Below, piece after piece: positions 36,340 through 45,783 of a DNA stretch of 64,000 nucleotides. The stretch spans positions 1 through 64,000 of the forward strand of contig JAGBEO010000002.1 in assembly GCA_017936885.1 (NCBI GenBank), written 5' to 3'. This stretch comes from Lachnospiraceae bacterium. GTDB taxonomy: Bacteria; Bacillota; Clostridia; Lachnospirales; Lachnospiraceae. The notes beneath the pieces were generated by a model. It was given only the letters and a program-made list of their open reading frames with translations, made no database searches and was not told where the DNA came from. A program made the translations under genes and the position numbers. Numbering within the stretch: the stretch's first letter is position 1; each line of letters opens with the position of its first letter.

Positions 36340-38112
36340 TTATAATTTAAATTCCGATATCAAGCCTTCCAGATCTCCGGTCAGGGCCAGAAGCTTATTC
36401 ATGGCATCAGCCACTTCCTCCAGATTAGCCGATTCTTCTGTCACAATTGCACTGATCTCATTGATCTCCGTGACATTGTTATCCGCCGCTTCCTTAATGG
36501 CGCTCATGCTCTCCACCGCCTCGGATATTTTACCGGTCAGCGTTTCCACACGTTTCATGATATCTTCCACATTATCCCCGACTTCGTCCGTACCCTCACG
36601 GATCACTGCGAAACTGTCTTTGGCCTGCGTGGTTAACTGATTACCTTTCTCTAATTGTTCCATACTGTCTTTAAGCTTGCTGCTCATGGCGTCTGCCTGA
36701 GCGCGCACATTCTCAATCATCCGGCCGATTTGTGCTGCTGCCGTCTGGGAATCATCCGCAAGATTCCTGATCTCTGTGGCAACCACAGCGAATCCCCTGC
36801 CCGCTTCACCTGCTCTGGCCGCTTCAATAGACGCATTGAGAGACAATAGGTTCGTTTGGGAAGCAATCGATGAAATGGAATCCAATGCTTCTGTCATACC
36901 TCTTGTATTCTCTCCAAAGATAGCAAAGACGCTCTCCATGTCATGCATGGATCTGTTCACTTCTTCCATCTGCGCCACGTATGCCATTATTTTCTGCATA
37001 CCATCCTGCGCGTTCTCCTTAGTCTTCTCGGAATTATGATGAATCGCCTCCGCATAGTCAGCCACTTCTCTGGATATGTTCTCCATATTCCCGATCTGTT
37101 CTACCGTACGCTTCACCTCAATCTGCTGTTGCTCCAAACCGGACAACATGCCGTCTACCGCCTCGGCGATACGATTACTGCCCTGTGCGTTCTCATCGAT
37201 ACTGACATTTACGGTAGCAGTTGCCGTCTCCAAATCATTGGTAGCTCCCATAACCTTACTGATCAGGTGAACCAGATTGGATTTCATCTTATTAAAAGCA
37301 ATCGCCGCATATCCTACTTCATCTCTGGAGACAACCTTGATTTCTTCTTTTGTCAGATCACCTTCCGACATAATCGTAAGCTGGTCCTGAAGGCGCTTGA
37401 CAGATACCGTAATACTTCTGGACAGAACAAACATTAAAACCAGTACACCGATCGTGGCAACAATCGCTATTACCAGAATGATAATGATGGTTCTGTTAAA
37501 ATCCGATGCAATAGATGCTTCTATCTGCTCACTGCGGGCAATCTCCGAAGTAAGCAGCATTTCAGCGCTGGTATTTACAAAGGTCGCATTGCTGTCCATG
37601 GACTGTGCCGCGCTCAGTCCTTCAGAAGAATATTTCTCACCGCAGACTGACAGAATTTCCTGATAACTTGCTATGTATTTCCCCGTTTCCGAAGCAAATT
37701 TATCATACTGATTGCGTACTTCCGTATACTCGGTTCCCTCCGGAATATTCTCTCCGATCTCTGCCACATATGTCTCGATTGTATCCACGATTTCCTTATG
37801 GCCACTGGCGGCAATATCTCCACCCACACCGCACATATTCACGATGGTATGAGACACTTTCGTAGAATTGGATTTAATATAAGTAATCTTACTGATATTT
37901 TCAAGAACCTGCGCATACTGGCTACTATATTGTGATGATTTAACTGTCAATACCGCAATCAGCAAAATGAAGACGCCAAGCGTTACCGCTATGCTGACGT
38001 TCAATTTCACTCCGATTCCAACACCTTTTCTGGTCTTAGATATCTTCTTGTTATCTGTTTTTTTCTTCCCTAATACTTTCTTACCCGCAGGTTTCTTATC
38101 CTTCTTAGCCAT
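36340..38112 (-). CDS. Methyl-accepting chemotaxis protein with lysine-rich cytosolic N-terminus
   Basis: A chemoreceptor of 590 residues. Residues 1-30 are strongly basic ([21 protein letters not shown]), which is unusual in receptors. Then come a membrane helix (about 36-57), an extracellular helical region of about 150 residues, a second helix (about 209-230), a HAMP domain and a signalling domain with the conserved hairpin tip ([20 protein letters not shown]). It should control CheA. It is the last gene of a unit with a small membrane protein and a second receptor. The ligand is unknown; the neighbouring sugar importers hint at sugar taxis. Confidence 0.92.
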   Translation of the reverse strand: MAKKDKKPAGKKVLGKKKTDNKKISKTRKGVGIGVKLNVSIAVTLGVFILLIAVLTVKSSQYSSQYAQVLENISKITYIKSNSTKVSHTIVNMCGVGGDIAASGHKEIVDTIETYVAEIGENIPEGTEYTEVRNQYDKFASETGKYIASYQEILSVCGEKYSSEGLSAAQSMDSNATFVNTSAEMLLTSEIARSEQIEASIASDFNRTIIIILVIAIVATIGVLVLMFVLSRSITVSVKRLQDQLTIMSEGDLTKEEIKVVSRDEVGYAAIAFNKMKSNLVHLISKVMGATNDLETATATVNVSIDENAQGSNRIAEAVDGMLSGLEQQQIEVKRTVEQIGNMENISREVADYAEAIHHNSEKTKENAQDGMQKIMAYVAQMEEVNRSMHDMESVFAIFGENTRGMTEALDSISSIASQTNLLSLNASIEAARAGEAGRGFAVVATEIRNLADDSQTAAAQIGRMIENVRAQADAMSSKLKDSMEQLEKGNQLTTQAKDSFAVIREGTDEVGDNVEDIMKRVETLTGKISEAVESMSAIKEAADNNVTEINEISAIVTEESANLEEVADAMNKLLALTGDLEGLISEFKL

Positions 38113-38133
38113 TGCGTATCCCCCATTATATTC

Positions 38134-38424
38134 TTATTCGCCATTCTTCGTATTCTCTTCCGTGCATTGCCCGGTATCCGCTCCAGCCTCCTCTTCGGAA
38201 GGCTCATCAGACTCTCTTCCGTCTTCATATTCTCCCCTGGCAAGACTCCGCAGCGAAGTAAAAAGAATCACCCCGCCGGACAGCACAAAGACAACAATAC
38301 CAATCACCGTCACCGTCTGATTCCCGGACGCAGCGTAATCCTGGGTCAAACCATATGCCAGATATAAAAGGTAAGCCGCCACCACCGCACGAATCGTTAG
38401 TGTACCTTTGCTTGCTTTCTTCAT
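38134..38424 (-). CDS. Small two-helix membrane protein between two chemoreceptors
   Basis: A 96-residue protein with two hydrophobic helices (IRAVVAAYLLYLAYGL and TVIGIVVFVLSGGVILFTSL) and an acidic, disordered C-terminal tail (EYEDGRESDEPSEEEAGAD). The first residues are basic. No enzymatic motif is seen. It is 22 bp upstream of one chemoreceptor gene and 35 bp downstream of the other, so it is expected to be co-expressed with both. Function unknown. Confidence 0.65.
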   Translation of the reverse strand: MKKASKGTLTIRAVVAAYLLYLAYGLTQDYAASGNQTVTVIGIVVFVLSGGVILFTSLRSLARGEYEDGRESDEPSEEEAGADTGQCTEENTKNGE

Positions 38425-38458
38425 AACTATATCCTCTTTTCTTCCAAAAGTACATTTA

Positions 38459-40177
38459 TTATGCTTTAAAACATGCAGTCTGTTCGGATAAATGATTGAT
38501 CACACCGGACACCTGCTCCAAGGCACTGATAATATCCTGCATATTGTCGGCAAGTGCTGTTGTGTTGGCAACGACTCCCATTACGCTCTGTGCACTTTCC
38601 TGTACATTATTCGTAATATTATCGTTAGACTGCGCCACTGACTGCATGATACTGCCGACTTTTTCCATGGAATCCCTGATTTCTGTCATCATCTGTTCCA
38701 CCGTAATGGAATCATTAAGATACTGTTCACCGGTATTCTCCAATATCTCATAGTCCGGAAGGATTCTTTCGTTAATAAAATCTACCAGACTTCTTGCGTT
38801 GTCCGCCAGCGTAGTTACCGCGTCCACTACTTCTTCGGAAATCTGCTGAATATTATTCGCTGTCTCCTTAGAACTATCTGCCAGCACACGAATTTCGTCA
38901 GCAACTACCGCGAATCCGCGTCCTGCTTCTCCCGCCCTTGCTGCCTCGATCGAAGCATTCAAAGCCAGTAAGTTGGTCTTAGACGCAATGCTTAAAATAT
39001 CACCTGTCAGGCTGCCGATATTTTCGATTTTACGGCTGTCATCAATGGACGCCTGCAGCGTTACGTCAAACTCTTTAATGATACCGCTGGCAGATTCCTT
39101 GCTATCCTGCGCCAGCTTCTGCAGTTTCTGTGCACGGTTTCTGATCTCATCGGCAAATTTCGTTCCGTGGTTGGCCCTGCCAACCATTTGCTTCACAGAC
39201 TCCTCTGTCTGTTTGGTATTTTCATTTACATAAGCCGCTGTAGCGGATACTTCTTCAATACTTGCCGCCAACTCTTCCATCGTACCGGAGGTCTCACCGG
39301 CATTCTTATTCGTCTTATCCACAACTGCATTTACATTTTGCTGCTGTCTGTCAATCTCCCGTCCGCAGGAGATAACACCCCCTATCATATCCTGCAGAAT
39401 ATCAAGAAATTCATTCACACCCTTGGCAAGTGTAGATATCTCATCTTTCGTCTTCACCGGCACTCTGCTTGTCAGATCGCCCTGACCATTATGAATATCT
39501 TCGATCATGCCATTAATAACTTTCGCAATCTTACGAATCGGCACTACTATAATACGAATCGCAATGATAGTCACCAGTATTGCCGCCGCCACGAGAAGAA
39601 CTATAACTGCCTTAATCACGCTGTTGGACTGAACTGCTGTGTTCTGCAGTTCCACCTTGCCCGTCTCTAACTCTTCAGCGGAATAGTCTAATAATTTCTG
39701 CATATTTCCCTGAATGGTATCGTTTAACATGCTCAGATTGTTTGTAATCAGAAGCGTGGCACTCTCCTTATCATTCTTTCTGCTCGCCTCTAATACTTTA
39801 TCCACGCACTGATCAAAACTGATCAGTCTGCTCTCAACCGTATCATAAGTTGCCTGCACTTCCTCAGATGTGATTTCTGCCTTATAGGCTTCCATCTTCT
39901 GCCACATATCCTCTCTTGCCTTGTAAATATCTTCCGCGCGCTTATCCATAATGTTGGCCAGCTTAGTATTTACATGTGCATAAAGGTTCATATACATATC
40001 CAGATAATCTTCGTATATGCTATGTATCGTATTCGTCTTCTCAACCTGATTATTCATAAGTTCCTGACTGCTGGTTGTAATGGTCGTCAGACTATTCGCC
40101 AAAACTCCCAGCGCCACAATTGCAATTAAGGTGAGAACCATGATAGCCGCCGCAAACTTATATCCGATTTTTTTCAT
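38459..40177 (-). CDS. Methyl-accepting chemotaxis protein with four-helix sensor
   Basis: A 572-residue chemoreceptor: helix 1 at about 3-25, an extracellular four-helix-bundle-like sensor ([34 protein letters not shown]), helix 2 at about 188-210, HAMP, and a signalling domain with the tip [20 protein letters not shown]. The start at 40177 is preceded by GGAGG at eight bases; the frame extends ten codons further up to 40207. It heads the unit that includes the small membrane protein and the second receptor. The ligand is not evident. Confidence 0.92.
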   Translation of the reverse strand: MKKIGYKFAAAIMVLTLIAIVALGVLANSLTTITTSSQELMNNQVEKTNTIHSIYEDYLDMYMNLYAHVNTKLANIMDKRAEDIYKAREDMWQKMEAYKAEITSEEVQATYDTVESRLISFDQCVDKVLEASRKNDKESATLLITNNLSMLNDTIQGNMQKLLDYSAEELETGKVELQNTAVQSNSVIKAVIVLLVAAAILVTIIAIRIIVVPIRKIAKVINGMIEDIHNGQGDLTSRVPVKTKDEISTLAKGVNEFLDILQDMIGGVISCGREIDRQQQNVNAVVDKTNKNAGETSGTMEELAASIEEVSATAAYVNENTKQTEESVKQMVGRANHGTKFADEIRNRAQKLQKLAQDSKESASGIIKEFDVTLQASIDDSRKIENIGSLTGDILSIASKTNLLALNASIEAARAGEAGRGFAVVADEIRVLADSSKETANNIQQISEEVVDAVTTLADNARSLVDFINERILPDYEILENTGEQYLNDSITVEQMMTEIRDSMEKVGSIMQSVAQSNDNITNNVQESAQSVMGVVANTTALADNMQDIISALEQVSGVINHLSEQTACFKA

Positions 40178-40419
40178 CTCCAGGACCTCCCTCTTCGTTC
40201 TCATCATCCAAATTTCAAAGCATTAATATCATAACATATTTTGAAACACAATCCCAGCCCTTTGTGCTTTTCATTATATATTCGTGCATATATTCACTTT
40301 TGTTTGTACATTTTGCCATAGGATTAAGGCACCTATTAACAACAACTCTATTATAAGCCGTAAAATTGCATAAAAATTCCAATCGGGATATTGGGTGCAC
40401 TAATCCTATAACAAAACAC

Positions 40420-40445
40420 GGGGCGCACATTGCCATGCACGCCCC
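40420..40445 (-). terminator. Terminator after the YjfF-like permease gene
   Basis: GGGGCG and CGCCCC form a G/C stem with TGCA inside. The minus transcript continues GTGTTTTG. It lies 22 bp downstream of the stop. Confidence 0.6.
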
Positions 40446-40466
40446 AGTGAAATAGCAGATATTTCA

Positions 40467-41492
40467 TTATGCTTTTTTACGTTCTTTGATGTTCGCAAGA
40501 ACCGCCTGCAATACGATAAAGAAGCACAACAGAATCGCTGTCACAATGTTAGCCCAGGAGCTGACCAGCTTACCATTAGACTTAACCAATGTGGAAATCG
40601 TACCGTTGATCATAACACCGAACATAGTACCGATTACATTACCAACACCACCTGTCAACAATGTACCACCGATAACGGCGGAGGAAATCGCATCCATCTC
40701 AAAACCTGTCGCCTGCGTCGTCGTACCGCACATGGTATTTAAGCAATAGCAGATACCACCGATGGAAGCCAGAAAACTTCCCAGTACGTATGTTTTCATC
40801 TTCGTCTTACGAACATCCAGACCCATCAGGGTTGCCGACTGGCTGTTACCGCCTACCGCATAGATGCTTCTGCCGAATTTGGTATATTTCAGCATTAAGA
40901 AAATCAATACTACGATAACAAGTGCAATAATTACGCTGACTCTGACATAAGGAACCTGCAAAACGCCCTTCTTATTCGTATAGGCACCGATTCCAAACGG
41001 AATATTCAGTTTCAAACCTGCCAGCTTAACAAACAGTTCATCCGAAACAATACTCACCTGATCTGTACAAATTACCGCAGTCATACCTCTGGCAAAGAAC
41101 AGACCTGCCATCGTTACGATAAACGGCTGTATATCCAGATACGCAATACAGAAGCCCTGTACAGCACCGAATACAATACCGATCAATAATACAAGAATCA
41201 TCAGCGTAGGACTCTTCATACCCCAATGTTCCATGCCTACTGCCAGAAACATACAGTCCATAGCAACCACGGAGCCTACGGAAATATCGATACCACCTGT
41301 CAACATGACGCAGGTTGTTCCACACGCCACACAGAGAAGACCCGCATTGTTAATAAGTACATTTAAAAATGTCTGTAAATGCGTAAAACCTTTGTCCGCA
41401 TATACAATACAGCCTGCGCCGTACATAACCACAAACAAGACGATTGTAATAATCAACAAAATACTGTTGCCATTGATTTTCAATTTCTTCAT
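40467..41492 (-). CDS. yjfF: Sugar ABC transporter permease, YjfF-like
   Basis: A 341-residue permease of the ribose/galactofuranose family with about ten helices. TGGIDISVGSVVAMDCM and the C-terminal MDAISSAVIGGTLLTGGVGNVIG are family signatures. It is the last gene of a four-gene unit ordered binding protein, ATPase, permease, permease, matching ytfQ-ytfR-ytfT-yjfF. That system imports galactofuranose in Escherichia coli; related ones take other furanose sugars. The exact substrate is inference. It starts 3 bp after the other permease gene. Confidence 0.85.
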   Translation of the reverse strand: MKKLKINGNSILLIITIVLFVVMYGAGCIVYADKGFTHLQTFLNVLINNAGLLCVACGTTCVMLTGGIDISVGSVVAMDCMFLAVGMEHWGMKSPTLMILVLLIGIVFGAVQGFCIAYLDIQPFIVTMAGLFFARGMTAVICTDQVSIVSDELFVKLAGLKLNIPFGIGAYTNKKGVLQVPYVRVSVIIALVIVVLIFLMLKYTKFGRSIYAVGGNSQSATLMGLDVRKTKMKTYVLGSFLASIGGICYCLNTMCGTTTQATGFEMDAISSAVIGGTLLTGGVGNVIGTMFGVMINGTISTLVKSNGKLVSSWANIVTAILLCFFIVLQAVLANIKERKKA

Positions 41493-41495
41493 GTC

Positions 41496-42569
41496 TTACG
41501 CCTCCTTTGCAGCTGCTTTCTTAGCAGACAGTTTCTTGAAATACTCTTTCACAGGGCCTGCCTGAATGACTACGATCAGAATAACAACGATAGCCTTAAA
41601 TACAGGTGCCTGTGCAGAGGATACACCAAGTGCATACAAAGTGGTTGTAATAGCCTGAATGGTGTAAGCTCCGATGATGGAGCCTGCAAGATTAAATTTA
41701 CCGCCGCCCAAGCTGTTGCCGCCAAGCGCTACGGCAAGGATAGCATCCATCTCCATATTCAGACCGATATTATTAGTATCTGCGGAATAGATACGGGAGG
41801 TAGCAGTGATACCTGCAATACCTGCGCACAGACCACAGATCGCATAACACATTAAAATAATCTTAGCAGAGTTGAATCCGGAGATTCTTGCTGCTTTCTT
41901 GTTAATACCAACACTCTGTACGAAAGTACCCAATGCCGTAAACTTTAAGATCAATGCCATAATCAGCACACAAATGGCAGCGATCAGAATCGGTGTCGGT
42001 AAGAAACCGATATAAGATCCAAAGAACTGGAAGGAAGGTACACGTACGTATACGATAGCGCTGTTACACAACAAAAGACCAATCGCACGTCCTGCCGACC
42101 AGAGAATCAAGGTTGCAACCATCGGCTGGATATTCAGATATGCTACCAAAAAACCGTTAAACAGACCGCAGACAATGGCAACTAAGATACCGGCGCCGAT
42201 ACCAACCCAGAGAGGAACCGCATACTCGGATACATTAGTCACACCGTAACCTGCAAGCAGCATACAGCACATACCGCCTGTTAAACTCATAACGGAACCT
42301 ACGGAAATATCGGTTCCGGCAGATGCGGATACAACAAGCGTCATACCGATTGCCAGAATAGCAACCTCGCTGCCGCGGTTCAAAATATCAATTAAACGAC
42401 CATATAAAATGGTATTGCCGGATGATGTAAGCTGCGTGCTGATCGCAAAGAAAGAAAAGGGAGCATTACCGCTTGCAACATCATAAATTACATTGACTAA
42501 CATGACTAAAATCATACTGAAGATCGGCAGGAACAACTGCATCTTCGTTATTTTCTTTATATTACTCAT
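41496..42569 (-). CDS. ytfT: Sugar ABC transporter permease, YtfT-like
   Basis: A 357-residue permease paralogous to the adjacent one, with SAGTDISVGSVMSLTGGMCCM and the C-terminal MDAILAVALGGNSLGGGKFNL motif. The two permeases form a heterodimer in this transporter class. The ATG 42569 is chosen because GGAGG lies eight bases before it. It overlaps the ATPase stop by eight bases (ATGAGTAA), so translation is coupled; the longer frame starts at 42578. Confidence 0.86.
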   Translation of the reverse strand: MSNIKKITKMQLFLPIFSMILVMLVNVIYDVASGNAPFSFFAISTQLTSSGNTILYGRLIDILNRGSEVAILAIGMTLVVSASAGTDISVGSVMSLTGGMCCMLLAGYGVTNVSEYAVPLWVGIGAGILVAIVCGLFNGFLVAYLNIQPMVATLILWSAGRAIGLLLCNSAIVYVRVPSFQFFGSYIGFLPTPILIAAICVLIMALILKFTALGTFVQSVGINKKAARISGFNSAKIILMCYAICGLCAGIAGITATSRIYSADTNNIGLNMEMDAILAVALGGNSLGGGKFNLAGSIIGAYTIQAITTTLYALGVSSAQAPVFKAIVVILIVVIQAGPVKEYFKKLSAKKAAAKEA

Positions 42570-44088
42570 GTGACGCACCTCCTCCTGCGATGGCGTGCAT
42601 TACGCCTTCCTGTGTCATTTCATCACCGCTGATCTCGCCAACCTTGGCACCGTCTCTTAAGACTGCCATGCGGTTACAGGTACGAAGCATTTCTTCAATC
42701 TCGGAAGAAATGAAGATCAGGCTCTTACCTTCCTGAGCCAGCTTGATTACCAGCTTCTGAATCTCTGTCTTAGTACCGATATCAATACCACGTGTAGGCT
42801 CATCTAAGATCAGGAAATCAGGATTGGTTGCAAGCCATCTTGCCAGAATAACCTTCTGCTGGTTACCGCCGGAAAGTCTCTTAATAAGTGTCTCACGGCT
42901 TGCCGTCTTAATCTGCAGCATTTCTATGTATTTATCCGCAATTTCAATCTGTTTGGACATCGGAATCTTCTTAAAGATACCAAGCTTAGCCTGCATGGCA
43001 AGAATGATATTCTCACGTACAGATAAGTCGCCGATGATACCCTCTGCTTTTCTGTCGTCAGGCAGAAGTCCCATACCAAGATTCATAGCATCAATCGGAT
43101 TCTTAATCTTAACCTCTTTACCGTTTACCTTAAGTGTACCGGTCTGTGCCCTGTCAGCGCCGTAGATGGCACGTGCCAGTTCACTTCGTCCGCTGCCAAG
43201 CAGTCCTGTCAAGCCCACAACCTCACCTTTATGAATCTCCAAATCAAAAGGTTTAATGGTTCCTGCATGGCTTAATCCCTTAGCATCAATTTCCAAAGGA
43301 GCATTAGAGAAATCCATAGTTCCTTCCGGTTTGATGGATGCAAGATCATCGAAATCCTTACCCATCATTGCTGCTACCAGCTTAACTCTCGGCAATTCCT
43401 CTACCGTATACTCACCAACTAAAGTTCCGTTACGAAGCACCGTGATACCATCGCACACTGCATACACCTGCTCTAAGAAGTGGGTTACAAATACGATACC
43501 TACGCCCTGGTCTCTCAACTTCTTCATCATACCGAAAAGCTTCTCAACCTCATTGTCATCCAAAGAGGAAGTAGGCTCATCGAGAATCAGAACTTTACTC
43601 TCCATATCTACAGCACGGGCAATTGCGATCATCTGCTGCAATGCCAGTGAATACTCTTCCAGATTCTTAGTTACCTCAATATCTAAATCTAAATCTTTCA
43701 TCAGTTGTGCCGCCATCTGGTTCATCTTGCGGCGGTTAACTGTTCCAATCTTAGTAAGTGGCTCACGGCCGATATAAAGGTTCTCTGCAACCGACAGATT
43801 CGGGCAGAGGTTTACCTCCTGATAAACTGTTGAGATTCCTTTTTTCTGAGCGTCCATTGTGTCTTTGTTGACGATCGGACCCTCAATGCCGTCTACATGA
43901 ATCTCTCCGGCTTCGAATTTGTTGACACCCGTCAAACATTTGATCAATGTAGACTTACCTGCACCATTCTCGCCCATCAGTGCCCGGATTTCACCTTTTT
44001 TCAAAGTAAAATCTACATTGTCAAGCGCCTTGACACCCGGGAATGTCATACAGATGCCTCGCATTGTTAAAGCAATATTGCTATCCAT
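42562..44088 (-). CDS. ytfR: Sugar ABC transporter ATP-binding protein, YtfR-like
   Basis: A 508-residue duplicated ATPase. Domain 1 carries GENGAGKSTLIKCLTG and LILDEPTSSLDD. Domain 2 has the degenerate GLLGSGRSELARAIYG, LSGGNQQKVILARW and LILDEPTRGIDIG. The start at 44088 has AGGAGG seven bases upstream; the frame is open ten codons further. It energises the two permeases encoded downstream. It follows the binding-protein gene across a strong intercistronic terminator. Confidence 0.93.
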   Translation of the reverse strand: MDSNIALTMRGICMTFPGVKALDNVDFTLKKGEIRALMGENGAGKSTLIKCLTGVNKFEAGEIHVDGIEGPIVNKDTMDAQKKGISTVYQEVNLCPNLSVAENLYIGREPLTKIGTVNRRKMNQMAAQLMKDLDLDIEVTKNLEEYSLALQQMIAIARAVDMESKVLILDEPTSSLDDNEVEKLFGMMKKLRDQGVGIVFVTHFLEQVYAVCDGITVLRNGTLVGEYTVEELPRVKLVAAMMGKDFDDLASIKPEGTMDFSNAPLEIDAKGLSHAGTIKPFDLEIHKGEVVGLTGLLGSGRSELARAIYGADRAQTGTLKVNGKEVKIKNPIDAMNLGMGLLPDDRKAEGIIGDLSVRENIILAMQAKLGIFKKIPMSKQIEIADKYIEMLQIKTASRETLIKRLSGGNQQKVILARWLATNPDFLILDEPTRGIDIGTKTEIQKLVIKLAQEGKSLIFISSEIEEMLRTCNRMAVLRDGAKVGEISGDEMTQEGVMHAIAGGGASHE

Positions 44089-44185
44089 ACTAATACCTCC
44101 TACTGTCACACACTCCACTACATTTCTGCCAATTTTTTGACAATAACTCCAATACCTCTCTATTATACACCAAATTTAAGGAAAG

Positions 44186-44213
44186 AAAAAGGAGGGAAAT
44201 ACAATTTCCCTCC
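44186..44213 (-). terminator. Intercistronic terminator after the YtfQ-like gene
   Basis: GGAGGGAAAT-ACA-ATTTCCCTCC is a perfect 10-bp stem with a 3-base loop, followed by TTTTTCTTT on the minus strand. It probably sets a higher dose of the binding protein than of the membrane parts. Confidence 0.85.
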
Positions 44214-44246
44214 CTATTCTAATTTACTTAAATCAAATGTTAACTC

Positions 44247-45353
44247 TTAGTATGCACGACCATCCAGTACTTCCTGTGTCATTGTTACTGCATACTGGGA
44301 TGTGATACCAGGTGCTACGAATGCTTCATCCTTAACAACTGTTACAGCATCGATTGTCTCACCAGCTTCTAACTTCTGGATAACTTCTGCTGCGAACTCA
44401 GCCTGCAGAGGGTTACACTCTACGTTACAGTTGATCTTACCGTCTAATGTGTACTGTAAGCCATCATGTGTAGCATCGAAGGAGATGATGATTACATCGC
44501 CGTCAACACCATATGTGATACCAGCAGCATCCATAGCGTCCATTGCGCCGTATGCTTCGTTATCGTTCTGGCAAACTACTACGTTGAAATCGCTGTAGGA
44601 TTTGATGAAGGACTCCATAACTTCCTGTCCGCCTGCCTGTGTGAAGTCACCAGACTGAGAATCAAGAATTTCCCACTCGCTGTGCTGTGCTGCGATGTTG
44701 TTGAAACCTTCTGTACGTCCAAGTGTTGCAGATGCACCAACTGTACCCTCAATAACAAGGATCTTAGCTTCTTCGCCATTTAAGTACTCTGCTAACCAGT
44801 TACCTGCTGTCTCACCTTCAAGAACCATGTCACAACCGATCTGTGTCTCATACAGAGAAGGATCAGCGTCTACGGAACGGTCAACGATCAGTACAGGAAT
44901 ACCAGCATCCTGTGCTTCCTGAAGAACTGTGTCCCAACCAGCGGTCTCGATAGGAGCGATACAGATGTAATCCATCTCCTGCTGGATGAAAGTACGAACT
45001 GCCTCTAACTGAACTGCATTGTCATTATCAGCATCTACGAAGGATAACTCATATCCGTTCGCTTCGGAGAACATATCCTGATAGTTCTGTGTGTTAGCTG
45101 CACGCCAGTCAGACTCATGACCAACCTGTGCGAAACCAACTTTGATTGTCTCACCAGAAGCTGCTGCTGTATCTTCTGCTGCCTCTTCTGCAGGAGCTTC
45201 CTCTTCTGCTGCTTCCTCTGCAGGAGCCTCTTCTGTTGCTGCCTCCTCTGCAGGAGCTGCTGTCTCTGTAGAAGCTGCGTCAGAACCGCCACATCCAACA
45301 AGACTAGCCATTACCATAGTACCAGCTAATAAAACTGCTAATTTTCTTTTCAT
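44247..45353 (-). CDS. ytfQ: Sugar-binding lipoprotein, YtfQ-like
   Basis: A 368-residue lipoprotein with lipobox SLVGC (Cys21) and a long acidic Ala-Glu-Pro linker of about 40 residues, then a type I binding-protein fold: VGFAQVGHESDWRAANTQNYQDMF, FIQQEMDYICIAPIETAGW, IPVLIVDRSVD, VVCQNDNEAYGAMDAM and VIIISFDATHDGLQY. This resembles galactofuranose-binding YtfQ. It is the first gene of the second sugar importer. Two direct repeats in its promoter suggest activation by the AraC-type response regulator nearby. It is closely related to the sensor lipoprotein at 48543-49580. Confidence 0.92.
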   Translation of the reverse strand: MKRKLAVLLAGTMVMASLVGCGGSDAASTETAAPAEEAATEEAPAEEAAEEEAPAEEAAEDTAAASGETIKVGFAQVGHESDWRAANTQNYQDMFSEANGYELSFVDADNDNAVQLEAVRTFIQQEMDYICIAPIETAGWDTVLQEAQDAGIPVLIVDRSVDADPSLYETQIGCDMVLEGETAGNWLAEYLNGEEAKILVIEGTVGASATLGRTEGFNNIAAQHSEWEILDSQSGDFTQAGGQEVMESFIKSYSDFNVVVCQNDNEAYGAMDAMDAAGITYGVDGDVIIISFDATHDGLQYTLDGKINCNVECNPLQAEFAAEVIQKLEAGETIDAVTVVKDEAFVAPGITSQYAVTMTQEVLDGRAY

Positions 45354-45401
45354 CTCTTAGTTTCCTCCCTTTTGTTTCTATGATGAAATTTAAAATTGTT
45401 C

Positions 45402-45429
45402 CAGGAACTTGGTCACCGCCTTGTTCCTG
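45402..45429 (-). repeat. Inverted repeat in the leader of the YtfQ-like gene
   Basis: CAGGAAC-14-GTTCCTG in the 5' untranslated region, with no T-run. It could stabilise the mRNA or be an operator. Confidence 0.5.
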
Positions 45430-45520
45430 AGATCACTTTACCAAATTCAAACCATTGATTCAATGTTAAAAACTTCAATTTGTGCGATTTGGGGGAGTTA
45501 AACAATACAAATTTTGTGAT

Positions 45521-45580
45521 ATAATACTTTTGAACCATACAAATTTATTATTTTGGTTAAATTATTAATTATTTTGGTTA
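45521..45580 (-). promoter_or_regulatory. YtfQ-like promoter with two 21-bp-spaced direct repeats
   Basis: TAACCAAAATAA occurs twice on the minus strand (45548-45559 and 45569-45580), exactly 21 bp apart. TATTAT (45521-45526) fits a -10 element, and the expected -35 position overlaps the proximal repeat. Tandem sites two turns apart touching -35 are typical of AraC-type activators. Confidence 0.7.
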
Positions 45581-45783
45581 TTTTCTTATGATATTGGACC
45601 AATTAAGAATAATTTTTAACTTAAAATCATCGTCATTGTTACCACAACAGTTTCCAATGATTATGTTTTTTTCCTGAGATGTTTATATTTTTATGAATAA
45701 AAATTGTATAATTTATGAATGAATTATGAACATCAGGGGATTTTCTTACTTTTTCAGGATAATAAATTAGGAAGGACATTTTT

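Larger units (their letters stand above)
45354..45783. other. Divergent control region of the YtfQ-like and AraR-like genes
   Basis: No gene in 430 bases. Besides the hairpin and the direct repeats listed separately, it holds a perfect ATTGG-A-CCAAT dyad (45593-45603) and TATAAT (45707-45712) suited to the plus-strand regulator gene. Confidence 0.6.

Noticed and set aside
45035-45360. Glutamine-, cysteine- or serine/alanine-rich frames over the start of the YtfQ-like gene
   Set aside because: These arise from the repetitive DNA that encodes the acidic Ala/Glu linker; they are frame shadows.
45548-45580. Two repeats considered as a CRISPR-like array
   Set aside because: Only two 12-bp copies 21 bp apart with no cas genes; the AraC-type binding site reading fits better.
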